Assembly: GCA_021768625.1 (NCBI GenBank)
Contig: JAETUM010000015.1
Coordinates: forward strand, 1-64,000
Source of the DNA: Candidatus Stoquefichus sp.
Lineage (GTDB): Bacteria > Bacillota_I > Bacilli_A > Erysipelotrichales > Coprobacillaceae
DNA: 64,000 nucleotides
Direction of reading: 5' to 3'
Part shown: one piece after another, positions 59,931-64,000 of the stretch
Position numbering within the stretch: position 1 is the stretch's first letter
Layout of the letters: each line of letters starts with the position of its first letter
Notes under the pieces: generated by a model
What the model saw: the letters and a program-made list of their open reading frames with translations, nothing else
The model's database searches: none
What the model was told of the DNA's origin: nothing
Translations under genes and position numbers: made by a program

Positions 59931-60158
59931 ATGAATAACATAAGGCGTAAAGAAATTCGCAGAATAGAAGCAGAATTACAAACTTTACTTGATGATATTG
60001 AAAATGTTAAAGATGAGGAACAGGAAGCCTTTGATAATATGCCAGAAGGCTTACAGGCATCAGATAGAGGTGAAGCAATGGAAGAAAACATTTCTAATCT
60101 TGAAAATGTTGTTTGTAACATAGAGGAAGCAATTGACAACTTAACACTTATTGAATAA
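59931..60158 (+). CDS. Small coiled-coil acidic protein (75 aa)
   Basis: Almost wholly helical, with RRIEAELQTLLDDIENVKDEEQ and FDNMPEGLQASDRGEAMEE. The last pattern is frequent in small phage and ICE proteins of unknown role. ATG 59931 follows GATGGAGGA. Confidence 0.6.
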   Translation: MNNIRRKEIRRIEAELQTLLDDIENVKDEEQEAFDNMPEGLQASDRGEAMEENISNLENVVCNIEEAIDNLTLIE

Positions 60159-60171
60159 TGAAGGGATTATT

Positions 60172-60285
60172 ATGATGAAAACTTTTTGGAAAGTAAAATC
60201 ACGCTATTTTGCAGAAAAAGGCAGAAAGCCAACAGCACATATTGGATTTTTAAATGCAGACAAAATAAGAAAAGAGGGATATTAA
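60172..60285 (+). CDS. Small basic protein (37 aa)
   Basis: ATG 60172 after GAAGGGA. Basic peptide (FWKVKSRYFAEKGRKPTAHI). Ends 2 nt before the next start, so it is coupled. Short size lowers confidence. Confidence 0.45.
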   Translation: MMKTFWKVKSRYFAEKGRKPTAHIGFLNADKIRKEGY

Positions 60286-60287
60286 GA

Positions 60288-60473
60288 ATGTCAGTAGAAA
60301 GAACATATATTGAAACTTATGCACCAGACAGCGATATGACCTTTATTGTTGAAGATACTTTAGTTAATGGTGAAGTAGCATTTTCGGAAGTCAAAGGTTT
60401 TTATCACGGAAAGCCAAACCCACAGTCAACGGAAAAATATTATAATAGGCTCAAAGCGGAATACAAAATCTGA
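60288..60473 (+). CDS. Hypothetical protein (61 aa)
   Basis: ATG 60288 after GAGGGATATTAAG. Beta-rich (TYIETYAPDSDMTFIVED), acidic, soluble. Ends before palindrome 60489 and leader copy 5. Confidence 0.5.
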   Translation: MSVERTYIETYAPDSDMTFIVEDTLVNGEVAFSEVKGFYHGKPNPQSTEKYYNRLKAEYKI

Positions 60474-60488
60474 TTACTATATTAATGA

Positions 60489-60504
60489 TTTGACATCTGT
60501 CAAA
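60489..60504. repeat. Junction palindrome (perfect)
   Basis: TTTGACATCTGTCAAA is a complete 16-bp palindrome except the two centre bases, which carry TC rather than GA as in other copies. It lies 5 nt before the leader element, as at 36853. Confidence 0.75.
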
Positions 60505-60509
60505 AAAAT

Positions 60510-60533
60510 AAGGTGGCGACCTACGCAGAAAGG
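60510..60533 (+). promoter_or_regulatory. Conserved 5' leader element, copy 5
   Basis: AAGGT with GGCG loop and ACCT, then ACGCAGAAAGG (short class, as copy 1). Ribosome binding site is 8 nt before ATG 60542. Confidence 0.75.
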
Positions 60534-60541
60534 AATTCTAT

Positions 60542-61093
60542 ATGTTAAGACAGAAAATCAACATTACACAACAGGACGGAAAAATTACTGTTTCAGACCA
60601 TAACGGTGTAGTAACTATTTATGATATGAATAGGGTAATAGAGGGAATTGAAAATGGTAACATTGATAATGTTTACCTTGCAAATATGGTTGCTGAAATA
60701 ATGCACGATTGTTTAAATGCAGACAGAATGTCTTGTAAACTTCACGATTGTAATGATAGACACCAGTATAGTTCTTCTGGAACTGCTATTGAGGGTATAA
60801 GTGCTAAATCTAATCATCTAAAATCTGCAATGATAAATATTTGTCAAGTATTGTTAAATAAATACACTTCTATTTATGAGATAACAGATGCAGGCTATCT
60901 TGCAGTTGTTTTTGAAGATGAAGGCTTTTTCGATATTGATAAAATGAAGAACGGAAATGAAGTTGTTATATTTAATGATAAAATTGATTGTGAACTGCCA
61001 AGCATAGTTTTTGACATTACAGAATGGGTCTTTATTGATTATAACGAATATAAAAAGACACTTGAAGAAAATAACAAAGATATAACAGACTAA
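60542..61093 (+). CDS. Hypothetical protein (183 aa)
   Basis: ATG 60542 is set by the leader element. Beta-hairpin start (INITQQDGKITVSDHNGVVT), central Cys/His-containing helices (CLNADRMSCKLHDCNDRH) and a C-terminal acidic region ending NNKDITD, partly like the EPDITEDM tag. No family recognised. It leads into parB with 5 nt between them. Confidence 0.55.
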   Translation: MLRQKINITQQDGKITVSDHNGVVTIYDMNRVIEGIENGNIDNVYLANMVAEIMHDCLNADRMSCKLHDCNDRHQYSSSGTAIEGISAKSNHLKSAMINICQVLLNKYTSIYEITDAGYLAVVFEDEGFFDIDKMKNGNEVVIFNDKIDCELPSIVFDITEWVFIDYNEYKKTLEENNKDITD

Positions 61094-61098
61094 ACGAA

Positions 61099-62118
61099 AT
61101 GGCAAAGATAAAAAGACAAATGCCGTGGGATAATTGTGTATATGCTTTATTTCCATTCGGAAAAGGTTTTCCAATATGTGCTTATGGAGTTAAGCCTAAA
61201 TCAGATATAAGTATAAAAGATTTGTACCATTGTATGCCTAATGGTAAATGTCGAAAGGAAGAAATTGAAAGTAAACAAAGGAGTAGAGCTAATATGAGTA
61301 TGGCAGGAACAATGATGAATGGCGGAAATCGAAAAACAAAAATAAAGGTTACTGACATTCGTGAAAATCCATTGAATTTTTATGAAAAAGAGGATATTTA
61401 CAAAAAGACCATTGATAAAGAAACTGGAAAAGATATTGAATTAGTATCTTTGGCAGAAGGCATTAAGGAAAACGGTCAGATGCACAATGTTGTAGTATAT
61501 GAAGATACTACTATTGATGATGGAAAAAAATATACCTTGATAAGTGGTGCAAGAAGATATAAAGCAACACTTATGAATTACGAACAAGGCGAAGGCTCTG
61601 GTGAACTTGATGCTCTTATTATTGCAAAGCCAAGCAATCCATTTGAAGAACAGTTGCTTATTATTGAAGGTAATAAACAGAGAAGGCGAGAGTTCCAAAG
61701 TAAACAGGTAGCTTATCAAGAAGTTCTTTCAATGGAACAGATTTATGATGAATATAAGAAGTCTGGTATGATACCAAAAGGACAAGTCAACAAAAGAAAA
61801 TTTGTGGCAGCATCACTTGGCATTAGTGAAGGTACAGTTGAAAATCTGCATCATCAGTTTGATAAAACAGAAATAGACGAACATCATAAAAATAAACCAA
61901 GAAAAACGAATAAAGCATCAAAGAAAAAAGAAAAATACAACGAGCTTGCAGACGAAATACAATGTGAAGTTGCTTTTGCTTGTGATAAAGTAAAGCTGAC
62001 AGAAAAGGAATTAATCTTCACTTACGATAGCTTTGAAGATTTGAAGCATTTACTTGATGCCTTTTCTATTAATGTTAATGTAAAGGAGTTGGAAGAATGG
62101 CTAAAACAAAACCTGTAG
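61099..62118 (+). CDS. parB: ParB-like partition protein (339 aa)
   Basis: Residues about 66-200 have ParB/Spo0J features: VTDIRENPLNFYEKED, the GIKENGQMHNVVVYED strand, and LISGARRYKATLMN, then ENLHHQFDKTEIDE after a helix-turn-helix (KFVAASLGISEGTVENL, about 233-249). It would bind centromere-like sites and work with ParA. The first 65 residues are an unusual Cys-containing extension (DNCVYALFPFGKGFPICAYG). A second start at ATG 61294 has a better AAAGGAG site, so the mature ParB may be shorter and the first part a separate small product. Overlaps the next gene. Confidence 0.82.
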   Translation: MAKIKRQMPWDNCVYALFPFGKGFPICAYGVKPKSDISIKDLYHCMPNGKCRKEEIESKQRSRANMSMAGTMMNGGNRKTKIKVTDIRENPLNFYEKEDIYKKTIDKETGKDIELVSLAEGIKENGQMHNVVVYEDTTIDDGKKYTLISGARRYKATLMNYEQGEGSGELDALIIAKPSNPFEEQLLIIEGNKQRRREFQSKQVAYQEVLSMEQIYDEYKKSGMIPKGQVNKRKFVAASLGISEGTVENLHHQFDKTEIDEHHKNKPRKTNKASKKKEKYNELADEIQCEVAFACDKVKLTEKELIFTYDSFEDLKHLLDAFSINVNVKELEEWLKQNL

Positions 62119-62558
62119 AAATTAAAGTAAAAATGTGCCGACCTTGTGCAGAAAAGCTAAAAGCAGAAGGCAAGGTAAAAATCGGCAGTTCGTGTAAAGA
62201 TAAAAACGAATGTGCAAATTGCCATAGACGAAAATTTGTCTATGATTGTGAATTGATTAATCAAGAGCCACCTTTGATTATTCCAATTAAAAAGAATTGG
62301 TTTTACAAAATAATTGAAGGTGTAAAAAAAGAGGATTACCGAGAAATTAAATCCTATTGGACAAAACGGTTTGAATTAGGAGATGCAACCAATAAGGTTT
62401 GTGAAGTGATTTTCAAAAATGGATATACAAAAACTGCTCCGACCTGCCATTGTAAAGTAAACATACATACAGGATATGGTAGGGAAGAATGGGGTGCAGA
62501 GCCAAACACAGAATATTATGTACTTGATATTCTCAAAGTGATTGAAGTTAAGATGTAG
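62097..62558 (+). CDS. Zinc-ribbon and ASCH-domain protein (153 aa)
   Basis: N-terminal four-Cys region (CRPCAEKLK, CKDKNECANCHRRKF, about 13-45) then an ASCH-like domain: IPIKKNWFYKIIEGVKKEDYRE and a central EVIFKNGY. ASCH domains bind RNA. ATG 62097 overlaps the end of parB; partition-linked regulation is possible but unproven. Confidence 0.65.
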   Translation: MAKTKPVEIKVKMCRPCAEKLKAEGKVKIGSSCKDKNECANCHRRKFVYDCELINQEPPLIIPIKKNWFYKIIEGVKKEDYREIKSYWTKRFELGDATNKVCEVIFKNGYTKTAPTCHCKVNIHTGYGREEWGAEPNTEYYVLDILKVIEVKM

Positions 62559-62567
62559 GTGATAACA

Positions 62568-62783
62568 ATGAAAATACCTAAATATATTGAACAGGCATTA
62601 CAGCAAAGAGGAAAAGCAGCTTGGGAATTGATGAAGGCAGATACAATAGTTAGTGACTTCATTATGAAAAATAATATTGATGTAGCTGATTACGACTATT
62701 TGACTGGTTGTGAAATGTATACTAATCCAAATGAAAGTGCTAATCGTATAAGAGAAGCAATATTGAATACAGAGAAACAATAG
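62568..62783 (+). CDS. Small helical protein between parB and parA (71 aa)
   Basis: ATG 62568 after TAGGTGA is preferred to the upstream ATG. Helices (YIEQALQQRGKAAWELMKAD); a short form common in ICE partition regions. Function unknown. Confidence 0.55.
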   Translation: MKIPKYIEQALQQRGKAAWELMKADTIVSDFIMKNNIDVADYDYLTGCEMYTNPNESANRIREAILNTEKQ

Positions 62784-62795
62784 GGAGTAAAACTA

Positions 62796-63692
62796 ATGAG
62801 AATTTTAAATATTGTCACCCAGAAGGGTGGAACAGGTAAATCAGAAACAGTAAAAAACCTTGCTTTTGGGTTAGCGAAAAAGGGTCTTAAAACTCTTGTA
62901 GTTGACCTTGACCCACAGGCAAATACTTCATCAACAATTTTAAAGTTGCACGAAAGTATTTCAAAAGAAACACTTGATGAAATGATACAGACATTTATTA
63001 ATGATAAACCAGACAATCCGACAGGACTTGAAGGAATTGATATTCTTCATAGATTTATGAAGAAAAAAATTGACGGATATGATGTAAGTGATGTGCTTCT
63101 TCAACCAACATTAATCAATGAAGCGATACAGCACACCAAATACATAAATCTTGATATTTTACCTGCTTCTTCAAATCTTATTGAAACTGATATGAAGTTA
63201 AAGACAAGCTGTATGAAAAGTGATACAAGACTTGATATAGCACTTCAAAAAGTAGAGGATAAGTATGATGTTTGTATTATTGACAACAGTCCTATTATCA
63301 ATGGGGTTACAATAAACGGTGTTACTGCTTGTAAGAATGAAGGCGACCTTATTATTATCCCAATTAAGATTGATGCAGGTAGCTTGGAAGGTGTGGATAT
63401 AACATTACAACAGATGCTTGAAATTCTTTCTTATTCTGATTTCTTGGAATTTGATTTCAAATTGCTTTTCACTATGAGAAACAGAACTGTTGTTGAAGCT
63501 GATGTTGAAAAAACATTAAGAACATTGTTCCCAGACAGATGCTTTAATACACCTATTCGTTATCAGTCAAAACCTGTTGTAACAGCATCTAATGAAAGAA
63601 AAATACTTCTCGAAGGAAGATGCAAAAGTGGTGTAGCACAGGATTATAAACAGCTTGTTGATGAAATTTTTGAAAGCATTAATCCAAATTAA
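62796..63692 (+). CDS. parA: ParA-type partition ATPase (298 aa)
   Basis: Deviant Walker A QKGGTGKSETVKNLA (Lys10, Lys15), motif VVDLDPQANTSS (about 36-47) and IIDNSPIINGV (Walker B-like). Dynamic ATPase that segregates plasmid or ICE copies with the ParB above. ATG 62796 follows AGGGAGT. The presence of parAB argues that the element is stably maintained as a plasmid or replicates when excised. Confidence 0.92.
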   Translation: MRILNIVTQKGGTGKSETVKNLAFGLAKKGLKTLVVDLDPQANTSSTILKLHESISKETLDEMIQTFINDKPDNPTGLEGIDILHRFMKKKIDGYDVSDVLLQPTLINEAIQHTKYINLDILPASSNLIETDMKLKTSCMKSDTRLDIALQKVEDKYDVCIIDNSPIINGVTINGVTACKNEGDLIIIPIKIDAGSLEGVDITLQQMLEILSYSDFLEFDFKLLFTMRNRTVVEADVEKTLRTLFPDRCFNTPIRYQSKPVVTASNERKILLEGRCKSGVAQDYKQLVDEIFESINPN

Positions 63693-63731
63693 TTTGATTT
63701 CTTCTTTAACACCTCCTTTTTCATATAACTC

Positions 63732-63811
63732 GCAACACTTTCGGTTGCTTAAAACTACACAATCAATCTGACCTACGATTGTGAAGGCAATGAGTATGAG
63801 TTACATTGCCT
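63732..63811. other. Three consecutive hairpins after parA
   Basis: GCAAC/GTTGC (63732-63748), ACAATC/GATTGT (63759-63782) and AGGCAATG/CATTGCCT (63785-63811). No T-run. They may be a terminator group, an mRNA end structure or a partition site. Confidence 0.5.
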
Positions 63812-63840
63812 ATTTGGTGTAATAAAATTAAAAATAAAAA

Positions 63841-63856
63841 TTTGACAAATGTCGAA
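63841..63856. repeat. Junction palindrome
   Basis: TTTGACAAATGTCGAA directly before GAAAGGA of the last gene, like the copy at 13637 (TCGAG). Confidence 0.65.
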
Positions 63857-63869
63857 AGGAAAATAATAA

Positions 63870-64000
63870 ATGCTATTTGAATATTTATTGCTACAAAGAA
63901 GTATAAATAAGCTAACTGTAGATGATTTTAATTTTGATATTGGTACAAATATAGGAACTCTAAACCCTAACGAAGTAAAACTTATTCATACAACGAAGAA
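63870..64000 (+). CDS. Partial hypothetical gene cut by window end
   Basis: ATG 63870 follows CGAAAGGA and runs open to the window end (43 codons). The start LFEYLLLQRSINKLTVDDF gives no family. The right part is missing. Confidence 0.5.
   Translation, partial: MLFEYLLLQRSINKLTVDDFNFDIGTNIGTLNPNEVKLIHTTK

Noticed and set aside
19761-60533. Known riboswitch class (preQ1, guanidine-II, fluoride)
   Set aside because: The loop and spacing do not match the consensus of those classes as I remember them, and the genes following have no common metabolic role.
1-64000. tRNA or rRNA genes and antibiotic-resistance genes
   Set aside because: None of the expected motifs or protein families was found on reading either strand.

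Overview
The window is AT-rich, densely packed DNA, almost all coded on the + strand. Consensus promoters (TTGACA-N16/17-TATAAT), AGGAGG-type ribosome binding sites, a class B sortase, Cna-B/thioester surface proteins, a Maff2/TrbL/PrgI/VirB4/M23 secretion set, a PcfB-like/VirD4 pair, TopB, ArdA/ArdC and a MobC/MobP relaxase pair point to an integrative conjugative element or conjugative plasmid of a low-GC Gram-positive gut Clostridia (Lachnospiraceae/Ruminococcaceae-like). I see no rRNA, tRNA, antibiotic-resistance gene or CRISPR array. The host assignment is inference from gene content.

Layout. 1-6.2 kb: a >=116-bp inverted repeat, a small membrane protein, a promoter with attenuator, and two sortase-anchored surface proteins (thioester/Cna-B adhesin; Cys-rich repeat protein). 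6.2-7.4 kb: a type III toxin-antitoxin locus, with two arrays of pseudoknot-forming repeats followed by a ToxN/AbiQ-like endoribonuclease. 7.4-11.4 kb: ArdA, sortase B and small acidic proteins. 11.5-24.3 kb: the mating-pair-formation module (Maff2, TrbL/VirB6, PrgI, VirB4, M23 hydrolase) and exported proteins, including one with a sialidase-like Asp-box domain. 24.4-30.7 kb: an operon of acidic accessory proteins (DUF2958-YodL and unknowns). 30.7-36.8 kb: primase, PcfB-like protein and VirD4 coupling protein. 36.9-42.3 kb: ArdC, NadR-like ATPase, nucleotidase-like HAD protein and a circularly permuted C5 methyltransferase. 42.4-50.4 kb: XRE regulator, TopB, an oriT-like hairpin cluster, MobC-like protein, HNH-XRE-XRE fusion, a frameshifted XRE, another XRE and the relaxase. 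50.4-55.8 kb: RHH regulator, small RNA candidate, second copy of the inverted repeat, candidate replication region and DUF6017-type replication protein, then a GLUG-repeat secreted protein with a small membrane partner. 55.9-59 kb: sigma-like/HTH genes and a large serine recombinase broken by two frameshifts. 59.2-64 kb: small hypotheticals, ParB, an ASCH protein, ParA and a gene cut by the window end.

Most operons start with the same design: a consensus promoter, then an intrinsic terminator about 15-30 nt downstream, then the genes, which suggests attenuation or processive antitermination. Two other signals recur: a palindrome with core GACANNTGTC at about eleven sites, mostly gene junctions, and a 23-27-nt 5' leader carrying the ribosome binding site of five unrelated genes.

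The most unusual signals are (i) the type III toxin-antitoxin locus with two distinct antitoxin-like arrays whose stems co-vary; (ii) an acidic C-terminal tag (EPDITEDM / EPDICD) shared by five otherwise unrelated proteins; and (iii) the recurrent junction palindromes and leader elements. I could run no searches; family names come from motifs visible in the translations and remembered family features.
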